49,687 bases of DNA from Lysobacter sp. Root76 (GCF_001428685.1 NZ_LMIK01000008.1:358782-408468); one strand, 5' to 3'. Positions 27,355 to 36,287 are shown, counted from the stretch's first letter. Program-made: numbers and translations. The notes: generated by a model from the letters alone, not told the origin.

Positions 27355-28677
27355 ATGAGCCGCGCCGCGACGCTGCGCCACCTCGCCCGCCTGTTCGGCG
27401 TCGACGAGCGCGAGACCGCACCGGCGCTGGCCGGCGCCGCGCTGTTCTTCCTGCTGTTCGCCGGCTATTTCATGCTGCGCCCGGTGCGCGAGACCATGGG
27501 CATCGCCGGCGGCGTCGACAACCTGCAGTGGCTGTTCACCGGCACCTTCGTCGCCACGCTCGCGGCCATGCCGCTGTTCGGCTGGCTGGCCACGCGCGTG
27601 CGGCGCCGGCACGTGCTGCCCTGGACCTTCGGCTTCTTCGCCCTGAACCTGATCGGTTTCGCGATCGGCTTCCATTGGGCGCCGGACAATCTGTGGTTCG
27701 CGCGCAGCTTCTACATCTGGCTGTCGGTGTTCAACCTGATCGCGATCTCCTTGGCCTGGAGCGTGCTCGCCGATCTGTTCCCGACCTCGCAGGCCAAGCG
27801 CGTGTTCGCCCTGATGGCCTCCGGCGCCAGCCTGGGCGGATTGGTCGGCCCGCTGCTGGGCGTGATCCTGGTCGGCCGGATCGGCCATGCCGGATTGCTG
27901 TGGCTGTCGGCGGCGCTGCTGATCGCCGCGATCGAGGTTGCGCGACAGCTGCAGGCGTGGCGCGACGCCCACCCCTTCCATGCCGACTCCAGCGCCGCGG
28001 CGCGGGCACGGCCGCTGGGCGGCAGCCCGTTCGCGGGCTTCACCGACGTGCTGCGCTCGCCATTCCTGCTCGGCGTCGCGCTGTTCGTGCTGCTGCTGGC
28101 CAGCGTCAACACCTTCCTGTATTTCGAACAGGCGCGGCTGGTCGAATTGACCTTTCCCGACCGCACCGACCAGACCCGCGTGTTCGGCACCATCGACGTC
28201 GTCGTGCAGAGCCTGGCGATCGGATCGCAGCTGTTCCTGACCGGGCGCCTGGCGCAGCGGCTGGGTGTCGGCGTGCTGCTGGTCGTGGTGCCGCTGGCGA
28301 TCGTGTTCGGCTTCTTCTGGCTGGCGCTGGCGCCGACCTTCGCGGTGCTGGCGGTGGTGATGGTGGTGCGCCGCGCGGGCGAGTACGGACTGGTGCGGCC
28401 CGGCCGCGAGATGCTGTTCACCGCGGTGTCGCCGCAGGCCAAGTACAAGGCCAAGAACTTCATCGATTCGGTGGTCTATCGCGGCGGCGACGCGGTCAGC
28501 GGTTGGGCCAAGGCCTTGACCGACGCCGTCGCCCAGCAGCCGGCCCTGGCCGCGCTGATCGGCGCGGCGCTGTCGCTGGCCTGGGCCTGCACCGGCGCGG
28601 GGCTCGCGCGCTCGCACGCGCGGCAGGCCGCCGCACAAGAGTCCCCGATCGGCGAAGCCGCTGCGCGCGCGAGCTAG
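27355..28677 (+). CDS. MFS / NTP-NDP exchanger-like membrane transporter
   Basis: 440 residues with about 12 hydrophobic segments. FFLLFAGYFMLRPVRETMG in helix 1, SLAWSVLADLFPTSQAKRVFALMASGASLGGLVGPLL, and the C-terminal GREMLFTAVSPQAKYKAKNFIDSVVYRGGDA are typical of the bacterial MFS group annotated as NTP/NDP exchange transporter-like. Real ATP/ADP exchange is not implied in a free-living bacterium. In an operon with the Tat-exported reductase. Confidence 0.85.
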   Translation: MSRAATLRHLARLFGVDERETAPALAGAALFFLLFAGYFMLRPVRETMGIAGGVDNLQWLFTGTFVATLAAMPLFGWLATRVRRRHVLPWTFGFFALNLIGFAIGFHWAPDNLWFARSFYIWLSVFNLIAISLAWSVLADLFPTSQAKRVFALMASGASLGGLVGPLLGVILVGRIGHAGLLWLSAALLIAAIEVARQLQAWRDAHPFHADSSAAARARPLGGSPFAGFTDVLRSPFLLGVALFVLLLASVNTFLYFEQARLVELTFPDRTDQTRVFGTIDVVVQSLAIGSQLFLTGRLAQRLGVGVLLVVVPLAIVFGFFWLALAPTFAVLAVVMVVRRAGEYGLVRPGREMLFTAVSPQAKYKAKNFIDSVVYRGGDAVSGWAKALTDAVAQQPALAALIGAALSLAWACTGAGLARSHARQAAAQESPIGEAAARAS

Positions 28678-28684
28678 CTTGCGC

Positions 28685-29317
28685 TCACAGCGCCGCCTCC
28701 AGCGCGTCCAGGTCGGCGCCGACGATCAGTTCCAGGTTGCGGCTGACCTTGTCCGCATCCCAATCCCACCAGGCGATGCGCAGCAGCCGCTGCACTTGGA
28801 TCTCGTCGTAGCGCATGCGCACCACCCGCGCCGGATTGCCGGCGACGATCGCATAGGCCGGCACGTCCGAACTCACCACCGAACGCGCGGCCAGGATGGC
28901 GCCGTCGCCGACCCGCACGCCGGGCATCAGCATGGCCTCGTAGCCGATCCAGACGTCGTTGCCGACCACGGTGTCGCCCTTGTACGGCAGTTCCTGCGGC
29001 AGGGGCGTGCTGCCTTCCCAACCGTTGCCGAAGATGTGGAAGGGATAGGTCGAAAACCCCGACATGCGGTGGTTGGCGCCGTTCATGACGAAAGTGGCGC
29101 CGCGCGCGATCGCGCAATAGCGACCGATGATCAGGCGGTCGCCGATGAACGGGAACAGGTACAGCACGTTGCGGGCGAAGCCCTCGGAATCCTCGGGATC
29201 GTCGTAGTAGCTGTATTCGCCGACCTGGATCTGCGGGTTGTCGATCGTGTTGCGGATGTAGCAGATCTGCGGAAAGCCGCGCATCGGATGCGGGTCGTTG
29301 GGATCGGGGCCGTGCAT
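28685..29317 (-). CDS. CatB/Vat-related xenobiotic O-acetyltransferase (hexapeptide repeat)
   Basis: 210 residues, the normal length for the CatB/Vat family. N-terminal IQVGEYSYYDDP, the catalytic-His segment FVMNGANHRMSGFSTYPF, hexapeptide left-handed beta-helix turns (VVGNDVWIGYEAMLMPGVRVGDGAIL...VVSSDVPAYAIVAGNPARVVRMRY) and the C-terminal WWDWDADKV are all present. Family members acetylate chloramphenicol or streptogramin A, but many chromosomal relatives have unknown substrates. Converges with the transporter gene (7-bp gap). Confidence 0.87.
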   Translation of the reverse strand: MHGPDPNDPHPMRGFPQICYIRNTIDNPQIQVGEYSYYDDPEDSEGFARNVLYLFPFIGDRLIIGRYCAIARGATFVMNGANHRMSGFSTYPFHIFGNGWEGSTPLPQELPYKGDTVVGNDVWIGYEAMLMPGVRVGDGAILAARSVVSSDVPAYAIVAGNPARVVRMRYDEIQVQRLLRIAWWDWDADKVSRNLELIVGADLDALEAAL

Positions 29318-29376
29318 GCGGGCTCCTGCGTGCGTGACGAGCCGCAAGTATGCCAGCCGCCCGCGCCGCACCGGAT

Positions 29377-30939
29377 TCACTGCATTTCGTTGACGCCGTA
29401 GATGTCGTAGCGCCCGATGCGTCCGACGCGCGCGACCGCGTCCTGCACCGGCTTGCGCGCGATCAGTTCGGCCTTGCGCGCGCGCCAGGCCCGGTCCTCC
29501 GGCAAAGGCTCGGCGACGCGGAAGATCTGCAGCCACTCCAGTACGCCGCTGCGCTCCGTCGGCGATGCCAACAGCTCCAGCAGCGCCGACTCGGCTTCGT
29601 CCAGGCGTGCGGACACCAGCAGCGCGTCCAGATAGATTTCCTGTGCATCCTTGCGGTGCTCGCGCAGATAAGCCAATGCGCGCCCGGTGCCATCGGCGTC
29701 GTCCTTCAGCAAGGCGCCGCGCAGTTGTACGAAGGTCTGGGTCATCCGTCCGTAGCCGGTCATGTCGTCGCCCGCGCGCGCGGCGGCGACCAAGGCTTCA
29801 TCGGCGCGCCCCAGGGAGGTGTAATAGCTCCCCAGATTCAGGGCCTGACTGACATTGCCGGCGCCGCCTTCCTTGTATCGGCTGGCGCGTTGGAGCTCCA
29901 GCAGCGCCTCGTCGAAACGGCCGAGCCGGCGCAGGGCGATGGCGCGGTTGTTCATCAACCAGACCTCGTAGCCCATGTCCCTGTAGGGCGCTCGATCGGC
30001 GGGCGCTTCGGCGATGCTCGCCAACACTCGATTGGAATAGGCCAGAGCCTCTTCGAAGCGGCCTGCGGTCAACAGGGCATAGCTGAGGTACATGCTCAGC
30101 TCCAGCGAGTCGGGCCGCGTGTCCACCAATGAACGGTAAAGGTCCACCTCACGCGCGGCGGCATTCTCGACGTCGTAGTCGGAGGCACTGCAGTCGACGA
30201 TCGCATCGAAACGTTTGTCGGCGCGCAGCTTGACCAGTTCCATGGGCGTGGAGATGCGGCGGATCGCCACGCGCGCGGCGTCGGTTTCGCCGCGATCCAT
30301 GCGCATCAGCGCCAGCTCGTACCAGATCGCGCTCACGCCCTGCCCTTTGCGCCACCAATTCGCATCCAGCAGCGCTTGCAACAGATCCAGACGCAGCTGC
30401 GAGCGCGGCTCGAGCCGATAGATCAGCTGAAAGATGTGGCTATCGTCGAGATTGTCCAACAGCTCCGGCCAATGCTCGATCAAGTGGATCAGCGATCTGG
30501 TAGCCGCCTCATGGTCTTCCCGCATGCGTTCCAGGTTGGACAGCATGTACCAGTCGTCCGGATCGCCGGGATCGGTGGCGATGGCGCGCCGATACAGCTC
30601 GAGTGCGCGCTGGGTCTGATCCAGGCGCCAGGCGTTGGAGCCGGCCGCCGACAAGGTACGGCGCTGATCGTCCACGGACAGGCGGGCGAAGCGGGGATCT
30701 TCGATGGCCGCGCTGAGCGCCCGATCCGCCTCCTTGCGGTAGGCGCATTCGGCCAGGGTCAACGCGACCAGCCGGCGCTGATCGTAGGTCCGGAACAGGA
30801 AGGGCTTACGCGCGCGCTCCGCGGCGACGGCCAGCGCGCCGAGGTGCTCGCAATCGACTCCGGCGTCCGCGAACGCCGTTGGGCTGAACCCTATAACCAG
30901 ACTCAGGGCGATGCTCGCCCCGACAAGCTTGCCGCGCAT
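29377..30939 (-). CDS. Exported TPR-repeat protein
   Basis: 520 residues. Signal peptide (about 1-24, ending AFA). TPR-like helix pairs occur through the chain: AWRLDQTQRALELYRRAIATDPGDPDDWYMLSNLER, LELSMYLSYALLTAGRFEEALAYSNRVL, YEVWLMNNRAIALRRLGRFDEALLELQRA and NLGSYYTSLGRADEALVAAA. Probably a periplasmic scaffold; no catalytic domain is seen and no partner gene is obvious. Confidence 0.82.
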   Translation of the reverse strand: MRGKLVGASIALSLVIGFSPTAFADAGVDCEHLGALAVAAERARKPFLFRTYDQRRLVALTLAECAYRKEADRALSAAIEDPRFARLSVDDQRRTLSAAGSNAWRLDQTQRALELYRRAIATDPGDPDDWYMLSNLERMREDHEAATRSLIHLIEHWPELLDNLDDSHIFQLIYRLEPRSQLRLDLLQALLDANWWRKGQGVSAIWYELALMRMDRGETDAARVAIRRISTPMELVKLRADKRFDAIVDCSASDYDVENAAAREVDLYRSLVDTRPDSLELSMYLSYALLTAGRFEEALAYSNRVLASIAEAPADRAPYRDMGYEVWLMNNRAIALRRLGRFDEALLELQRASRYKEGGAGNVSQALNLGSYYTSLGRADEALVAAARAGDDMTGYGRMTQTFVQLRGALLKDDADGTGRALAYLREHRKDAQEIYLDALLVSARLDEAESALLELLASPTERSGVLEWLQIFRVAEPLPEDRAWRARKAELIARKPVQDAVARVGRIGRYDIYGVNEMQ

Positions 30940-31096
30940 GCCGTCCCCTGCCGGCGCATCGCGCCGGTCCTACCCCAGATGCGGGCAGGTTAACCGAACC
31001 GCCACGGCCCGTAGCGTGTTCCGGCGCAAGGCGAGCCGTTCTAGTGCTAGCCCGCGCGACGACGCGCGGTGGCTGTCCACCGCGCGCCGCCCCGGC

Positions 31097-31735
31097 TCAG
31101 TAGGCGATGCTGAAACGGCGGCGGCTGTGCGCCGGGTTCTCCAGCTCGTCGATCATCGCCACCGCGTAGTCCTCGACCGAGATCTTGCTGTCGCCCCGTT
31201 CGTCGACCAGCAGTTGCTCGCCACCGATGCGGAAGCGGCCGGTGCGTTCGCCGGGGGCGATCAGCGCGGCCGGGCTGAAGAAGGTCCAGTCCAGCGACGG
31301 CTCCGCGCGCAGGGATTCGAGCACGTCGCGTCCGGCCAGTGCGGTGTCCTTCCATTGCGCCGGGAATTCCGGGGTATCGACCAATTGCAGGCCGGGCGCG
31401 ACCTCCAGGCTGCCGGCGCCGCCGACCACCAGCAAACGCGGCACGCCGGCATGCTTGGTCGCGGCGACGATCGCGGCGGTGCCGCGATTGTGGTAGCCGC
31501 GCACGTCGTCCTGGGCGTGGCCGCTGAAGGCGCTGATCACGGCGTCGTGGCCGGCCAGCTGAGGGGCCAGGCGTTCGACATCGAGCACGTCGGTGCCGAG
31601 CACGGTCAGGCCCGCGGCGGGCTCCAGCCGCTCCGGGCGGCCGACCAGGGCGGTGACGCGGTGGCCGCGCGACAGGGCTTCGTTACGCAGCGCAGAGCCG
31701 ATGAAGCCGCTGGCGCCGATCAGGGCGATGTTCAT
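31097..31735 (-). CDS. NmrA-like NAD(P)-binding Rossmann oxidoreductase
   Basis: 212 residues. The N-terminal dinucleotide motif IALIGASGFIGSAL (GxxGxxG), then VTALVGRPERL, LDVERLAPQLAGHDAVISA and VVGGAGSLEV are typical of NAD(P)H-binding atypical SDRs of the YwnB/NmrA type. It lacks the classical YxxxK, so it may sense redox state or reduce flavins. It is divergent from a LysR gene 81 bp away, and such pairs usually form a regulated unit. Confidence 0.87.
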   Translation of the reverse strand: MNIALIGASGFIGSALRNEALSRGHRVTALVGRPERLEPAAGLTVLGTDVLDVERLAPQLAGHDAVISAFSGHAQDDVRGYHNRGTAAIVAATKHAGVPRLLVVGGAGSLEVAPGLQLVDTPEFPAQWKDTALAGRDVLESLRAEPSLDWTFFSPAALIAPGERTGRFRIGGEQLLVDERGDSKISVEDYAVAMIDELENPAHSRRRFSIAY

Positions 31736-31766
31736 GGGATTGCTCCGGGTGGGTTGAGTGGGTTTA

Positions 31767-31779
31767 GTATTCCGAATAC
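31767..31779. promoter_or_regulatory. Candidate LysR operator in the divergent spacer
   Basis: A perfect palindrome GTATTC-C-GAATAC sits midway between the NmrA-like and lysR starts (31736-31816) in an AT-rich patch. It fits the T-N11-A pattern of LysR-type binding sites. Binding is inferred. Confidence 0.6.
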
Positions 31780-31816
31780 AAGACCACCCGATAATCCCTC
31801 GAATTTCGCTATCACT

Positions 31817-32719
31817 ATGAAGCTGGACTTCACGATAGACCGCCTCAAGCGCATGGCCCTGTACGCCCGCGTGGTCGAACTGGGCTCGATGAGCGCGGCC
31901 GCGCGCGAGCAGGCCATGACCCCGTCGGCGGTCAGCCAGCAGCTGCGCCGGCTGGAGGAGGAGATCGGCGTGGCCCTGCTCCACCGCTCCACCCGCAAGC
32001 TCACCACCACCGAAGCCGGGCAGGCCTACTACGAGGACTGCGCGGCGATGCTGCACGCCGCGCGCGCGGCCGAGCGCCGACTCGGCGACCTGCGCGACGA
32101 GCCGCGCGGCGAATTGCGGATCGCGGTGCCGGTGGGTTTCGCCAGCCACCTGGCCGGCGCGCTGGCGCCGCTGCTGCACGCGCATCCGGCGCTGTCGCTG
32201 CGCCTGTTCGCCGAGGACCGCCAGATCGACCTGATCGGCGAACGCATCGACCTGGCGGTGCGGGTGGGCCGGCTGGTCGATTCCAACCTGGTCGCGCGCC
32301 GTCTGGCCGAGTGGAACTACCTGCTCGCGACCACGCCCGCCTACGCCCAGGCGCACGGGCTGCCGCGCACGCCGGAGGAACTGGGCCAGCATCCGATGCT
32401 GATGCTGAGCGTGATCAATCAGCCCGAGTACGTCGAACTGCACCGCCCAGGCGAACCGATGCGGCGCGTGCGCGTGGGCGGCCGCATCGTCGGCAACAGC
32501 GCCGAGGCGCTCAAGCAGATGATGCTGCAGGGCCTGGGCATCATGCGTTTGCCCGGTCCCGACGCGGCGCCGCTGCTGGCCGACGGCCGTGCGGTGCGCG
32601 TCCTGCCGGACTGGTCGATGGCGCCGCTAGGCGTGTATGCGGTCACCGCCCAACGCGAGTCGCAGCCGGCCAAGGTACGGCTGGCGATCGCCGCGCTGCA
32701 GGCCTACCTGGCCGACTGA
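31817..32719 (+). CDS. LysR family transcriptional regulator
   Basis: 300 residues. N-terminal helix-turn-helix: ARVVELGSMSAAAREQAMTPSAVSQQLRRLEEEIGVALLHRSTRKLTTTEAG. The effector domain begins near residue 93 (GELRIAVPVGFA) with DLAVRVGRL in the cleft, as in the CrgA/DsdC-like group that often controls a neighbouring oxidoreductase. Likely regulates the divergent NmrA-like gene. The start at 31817 gives the standard spacing to the HTH. Confidence 0.9.
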   Translation: MKLDFTIDRLKRMALYARVVELGSMSAAAREQAMTPSAVSQQLRRLEEEIGVALLHRSTRKLTTTEAGQAYYEDCAAMLHAARAAERRLGDLRDEPRGELRIAVPVGFASHLAGALAPLLHAHPALSLRLFAEDRQIDLIGERIDLAVRVGRLVDSNLVARRLAEWNYLLATTPAYAQAHGLPRTPEELGQHPMLMLSVINQPEYVELHRPGEPMRRVRVGGRIVGNSAEALKQMMLQGLGIMRLPGPDAAPLLADGRAVRVLPDWSMAPLGVYAVTAQRESQPAKVRLAIAALQAYLAD

Positions 32720-32776
32720 GTCACGCCCACTGGGTCATGCCCCCTGGGTCATGCCGACTGAGGCATGCCCACCGAA
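32707..32776. repeat. 14-bp tandem repeat between convergent stops
   Basis: Four imperfect 14-bp units (32721-32776, consensus TCATGCCCACTGGG) plus a fifth diverged unit (32707-32720) containing the lysR stop codon. The complement of the cyclase stop begins at the next base. Non-coding spacer, apparently expanded by duplication. Confidence 0.7.
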
Positions 32777-33688
32777 TCAGCCCAATCGCGCCAGTGCGCG
32801 CACCGGGAAGGTGCCGGCGCCGCACACCTTGGGCGGGATCGCGCTGAACGCGAAGCCTTCGTCCGGCAGCGCGGCGAGGTTGCGCAGATGCTCGACGATC
32901 AGAATGTCGGCGCCGAGCAAGGTGCTGTGCACCGGCCGCGCGCGGCCGCGGGTGTCGTCGATGTTCATCGAGTCGATGCCGACCAGCTTGGCGCCGCAGT
33001 CGCGCAGATAGGCCGCCGCGTCTTCGGTCAGGAACGGATGCCCGACCGCATAGCTGGGATCGGCCCAGTGCGCGTCCCAACCGGTGTGCACCAGCACCGC
33101 GCGGCCGCGGATTTCCTTGTCGCGGAACCAGGACGCGTCGATGGCCTTGACCTCGCGGTGGTCGGCGCGCACCACGATGCCGTCGAGATCGGCGAAGGCT
33201 TCGGCTTCGATCTGGGCCAGGTCGTGGCCGTGCTCGTAGCGGTGGAACGGGCAGTCGAGATAGGTGCCGGTGTTGGCGACCATCTCGATGCGCGCGATGT
33301 GGAACTCGGTGCCGGCCTCGTAGACCTCGCGCGAGGCCTCGCGGCTGAGGTAGTCGCACACGCGCGCCGCCGGCAGGCCCGGGTAGGTGACCAGGCCGTC
33401 CTCGATGGTGTGGCTGAGATCGACGTAGATCCGCCGCCCCGGCCCGGCCGCATCGGCCTTGCGCTTGTGCGCCTCGACGATGACCGCCTTGTTGAGGATG
33501 CGCGCCTGCCCGACCATCAGCAGGCGCAGATCGCGGACGATGTAGTCGACCAAGGCGGAGTCGGCGATGTCGTCGCCGTCGATGTCGAGGCGGAAGTCCT
33601 GGCCCTGGATGCCGCCGCCGTTGGTGAACTCGATTTCGAAGTCGAAGCGGACGCGGTGCTGCACGGGATCGCGATGGGTATCGTTCAT
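32777..33688 (-). CDS. Cyclase / kynurenine-formamidase-like family protein with degenerate metal motif
   Basis: 303 residues. The cyclase-family core starts near 88 (RIYVDLSHTIEDGLVTYPGLP). The metal motif HxGTHxDxPxH reads NTGTYLDCPFH, so the first two histidines are Asn and Tyr while Asp and the last His remain. RAVLVHTGWD, VGIDSMNIDD and the final IPPKVCGAGTFPVRALA are normal. About 85 residues precede the core and are not typical. Hydrolytic activity is therefore doubtful. Same strand as the DMT transporter upstream, 14 bp apart. Confidence 0.8.
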   Translation of the reverse strand: MNDTHRDPVQHRVRFDFEIEFTNGGGIQGQDFRLDIDGDDIADSALVDYIVRDLRLLMVGQARILNKAVIVEAHKRKADAAGPGRRIYVDLSHTIEDGLVTYPGLPAARVCDYLSREASREVYEAGTEFHIARIEMVANTGTYLDCPFHRYEHGHDLAQIEAEAFADLDGIVVRADHREVKAIDASWFRDKEIRGRAVLVHTGWDAHWADPSYAVGHPFLTEDAAAYLRDCGAKLVGIDSMNIDDTRGRARPVHSTLLGADILIVEHLRNLAALPDEGFAFSAIPPKVCGAGTFPVRALARLG

Positions 33689-33702
33689 GGGTCCGTGCTC
33701 TC

Positions 33703-34599
33703 TCAGCGACCGCTGCGCTGGCTCAGCGCGACGCTGCCCAGGATCATCGCGCCGGCGATGCCCATGGTCAGGGTCAGCGGTTCGTCCAGCAGCAACCAGG
33801 CCCAGGCCACGCCGAACACCGGGATCAGATAGGTCACGGTCGAAGCGCGGTTGGCGCCGATGCGCGCGATCAGGCGGTAGTACATGACGAAGGCCGCACC
33901 GGTGCAGAGCACGCCCAGCATCGCCGCCGACAGCCACGACTTCATCGGAATCGCCTGCGTGGGCCATTGGTTGAGCGCGAACGGCAGGGTCAGCAGCGCC
34001 GAGACGCCGAGCGTGGCCGAGGCGACCGCGGCCGGCGGCAGACCGGTCAGGTGACGGCGCACCAGGTTGATGCCGATGCCGTAGAGGAAGGCCGCACCCG
34101 CGCCCGCCGCCACCGCCCAGCTGATGCTGGCGCCGGCGGTCTTGCCGCTGGCCAGCACCACCACGCCGAGAAAGCCGACCAGCAAGGCCACGCCGCGGCG
34201 CGCGCCGATCTTCTCGCCGAAGAACAGGAACCCGACCAGCGCCGTGAACAGCACCGTCATCGCATTGGCGATCGCGCCGATCCCAGCCGGCGCGCGTTGC
34301 GCGGCCCAGGCGAACAGCATGAAGGGCACCGCCGAGTTGATCGCGCCGATCAGGGCGATCTTCGGCCACAGCTTGGCCGGGAACTGTGCGCGCGCGCGCC
34401 ACAGGAAAGGCAGCAGCACCAGCGAGCCCAGCGCCAGACGCACTTCGACCAGCGGCATCGCGCCGAAGTCGTGGACGGCGATACGCATGAACAGGAACGA
34501 GGCGCCCCAGATCGCGCCCAGCACGCCCAGTTCCAACGGCGTCATCCAGGCCTGCGTCGCAGGCGTCTCCAGGGGTACGGCGGTATCGATCGAAGGCAT
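33703..34599 (-). CDS. DMT superfamily (EamA) transporter
   Basis: 298 residues with ten hydrophobic segments in two EamA repeats: LGAIWGASFLFMRIAV at the start of repeat 1, INSAVPFMLFAWAAQR, and TYLIPVFGVAWAWLLLDEPLT in repeat 2. Drug/metabolite exporters of this kind have hard-to-predict substrates. Probably co-transcribed with the cyclase-like gene and controlled by the divergent LysR gene at 34844. The start at 34599 is chosen because the longer frame adds only Arg/Pro-rich sequence. Confidence 0.88.
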   Translation of the reverse strand: MPSIDTAVPLETPATQAWMTPLELGVLGAIWGASFLFMRIAVHDFGAMPLVEVRLALGSLVLLPFLWRARAQFPAKLWPKIALIGAINSAVPFMLFAWAAQRAPAGIGAIANAMTVLFTALVGFLFFGEKIGARRGVALLVGFLGVVVLASGKTAGASISWAVAAGAGAAFLYGIGINLVRRHLTGLPPAAVASATLGVSALLTLPFALNQWPTQAIPMKSWLSAAMLGVLCTGAAFVMYYRLIARIGANRASTVTYLIPVFGVAWAWLLLDEPLTLTMGIAGAMILGSVALSQRSGR

Positions 34600-34843
34600 G
34601 ACGGGACTCGCATGGGGGCGGTGGGGTGGTGCGGTCTTGCGCTGCGATGCGCTGCAGGTGGAGGCCGATCGGGTGCTGCCGGTTTCGCTGCGCGAGCATG
34701 GACCCGGATCGGCAGGCCGCGGTCGCACTACGGGCCGGCTTTGGCAACAGCCAGATTTCTGGCTGAGACCATTGTCCTCACCCTAGCCGGCATCACAAGC
34801 GCATACTTTGGAGGTCAGGCACAAACTGGATTTGAGGCTAGCC

Positions 34844-35728
34844 ATGGCCCTGCGTTCCGACCTGTTACCGGCGTTGGCGGCGTTCGAAGCCGCCGCCCGT
34901 CACCAGAATTTCGCCCACGCCGCCGAGGAGCTGCACCTGACCGCGAGCGCGGTCAGCCACCACGTGCGCAAGCTGGAAGCGCGGCTGGAAGTCAGCCTGT
35001 TCCAGCGCCACGCGCGCGGCGTGTCGCTGACCACCGAAGGCCGCCAGCTCGCCGACGCCGCGGGCTCGGCGATGGCGGACATGGAAGGCGTGCTGCGCAG
35101 CCTGCGGGCGGCGGGCGCCGAGCACGACCGTATCCGCATCACCACCCTGCACTCGTTGGCCTACACCTGGCTGCTGCCGCGCATGCCCGGCTTCGTCGCC
35201 GCGCATCCGCAGCTGTGCTTGAGCGTGGACACCGAGATCGCCCTGACCCGTTTCGACGAGGGCGGCCCCGACCTGGGCATCCGCCACGGCCCCGGCCACT
35301 GGCCGGGCCTGACCGCGCACCACCTGATGGACGACTACCTGTTCCCGGTCGCCTCGCCCAATTTGCCGGGCGTGTCCGAACTCGGCGAAGCCGCGCACGT
35401 CGCGCGCCTGCCGCTCATCTCCGACCACGCCCGCCAGGGCTGGCACGACTGGTTCCGCGCCGCCGAAGTGCATGGTGTCAAGCTCAACGAACGCTACAGC
35501 TTCAGCGATACCACCGATGCGCTACAAGCCGCGGTGTACGGCCTGGGCGCGGCCCTGGCGCGCGAACAGGTCGCCGTACCCTACCTGCGCTCGGGCCATC
35601 TGGTGCGCCTGCCCGGCCCCTCGGTCAAGGCGCGCTGGGGCTACTACGCCGTGTACCCCGCGCACCGCCGCCTACGCGCTTCGGCGCGACTGTTTCTGGA
35701 TTGGTTGCTGGCGGTGGAGAAAGACTGA
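34844..35728 (+). CDS. LysR family regulator, GcvA-like
   Basis: 294 residues. HTH region LAAFEAAARHQNFAHAAEELHLTASAVSHHVRKLEARLEVSLFQR, then RIRITTLHSLAYTWLLPRM, PDLGIRHGPGHWPGL and a C-terminal YYAVYPAHRRL typical of the GcvA/AmpR-like LysR subgroup. It is divergent from the DMT transporter (245-bp spacer), its likely target. An in-frame ATG at 34808 is possible but would add 12 non-family residues. Confidence 0.9.
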   Translation: MALRSDLLPALAAFEAAARHQNFAHAAEELHLTASAVSHHVRKLEARLEVSLFQRHARGVSLTTEGRQLADAAGSAMADMEGVLRSLRAAGAEHDRIRITTLHSLAYTWLLPRMPGFVAAHPQLCLSVDTEIALTRFDEGGPDLGIRHGPGHWPGLTAHHLMDDYLFPVASPNLPGVSELGEAAHVARLPLISDHARQGWHDWFRAAEVHGVKLNERYSFSDTTDALQAAVYGLGAALAREQVAVPYLRSGHLVRLPGPSVKARWGYYAVYPAHRRLRASARLFLDWLLAVEKD

Positions 35729-35748
35729 AGCAACGCCTGCGCTTCGGG

Positions 35749-35961
35749 GCAGGAGCGGCGTAAGCCGCGACCCGGAACCCTGCCTGCCATCGTTGGTTTC
35801 GTCGCGCGCGAGGATTCGCGGTCGCGGCTTACGCCGCTCCTACCCCAGCCTCCACGAGGCATGGCATCCACACGCTGCGCTTTCTGTGGGAGCGACGTAA
35901 ATCGCGATTGCATGCCAACGCGGCGATCAGCGGGATCGATCGCGACTTACGTCGCTCCCAC
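35749..35961. repeat. REP-like palindrome cluster C, inverted pairs
   Basis: Four palindromes: 35749-35771 (plus, GCAG head), 35821-35844 (minus, GTAG head), 35885-35908 (plus, GTGG head) and 35938-35961 (minus, GTGG head). They form two head-to-head pairs, the BIME-like arrangement, unlike the one-way tandem clusters A and B. The second pair has a diverged core (GAGCGACGTAA). Confidence 0.8.
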
Positions 35962-36010
35962 CATGAACCCGGTCGGCATCGTAATTTCTGAATCGCGGGC
36001 GGCCGGTTGA

Positions 36011-36271
36011 GGAGAATCGACGTGCTACCCGGCACTCCGATGGCTTCACCCATTTTTCGAGCGCATCGGACCAGAGGCTAGCGTCGAGGCCGATGTCCGG
36101 CCGCATGGAGAATCCGGGCTATCCCTGCGCTTCAAGGCCGGCGACCGTATCGTCGCGCTCGGCGAGGCCGGCTATTTCGAAGGCGGCGGGATGTACAAGG
36201 TCGCGATCGAAGTGCGACCGGACTTGTCGGCCCAGATCGATGCGGGCTTCAAGAGCGCTGCCTCTTACTGA
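36011..36271 (+). pseudogene. Open frame without start codon, likely gene remnant
   Basis: 86 sense codons follow an in-frame TGA (36008-36010) and end at TGA 36269-36271. There is no in-frame start near the beginning; the first ATG is in GGGMYKV, about codon 58. The composition looks protein-like (SLRFKAGDRIVALGEAGYFEGG, YKVAIEVRPDLSAQIDAG). It sits between two REP clusters. I do not recognise the family; it may be the 3-prime part of a deleted gene. Confidence 0.45.
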
Positions 36272-36287
36272 ACCGCCCCGCTTCGGG

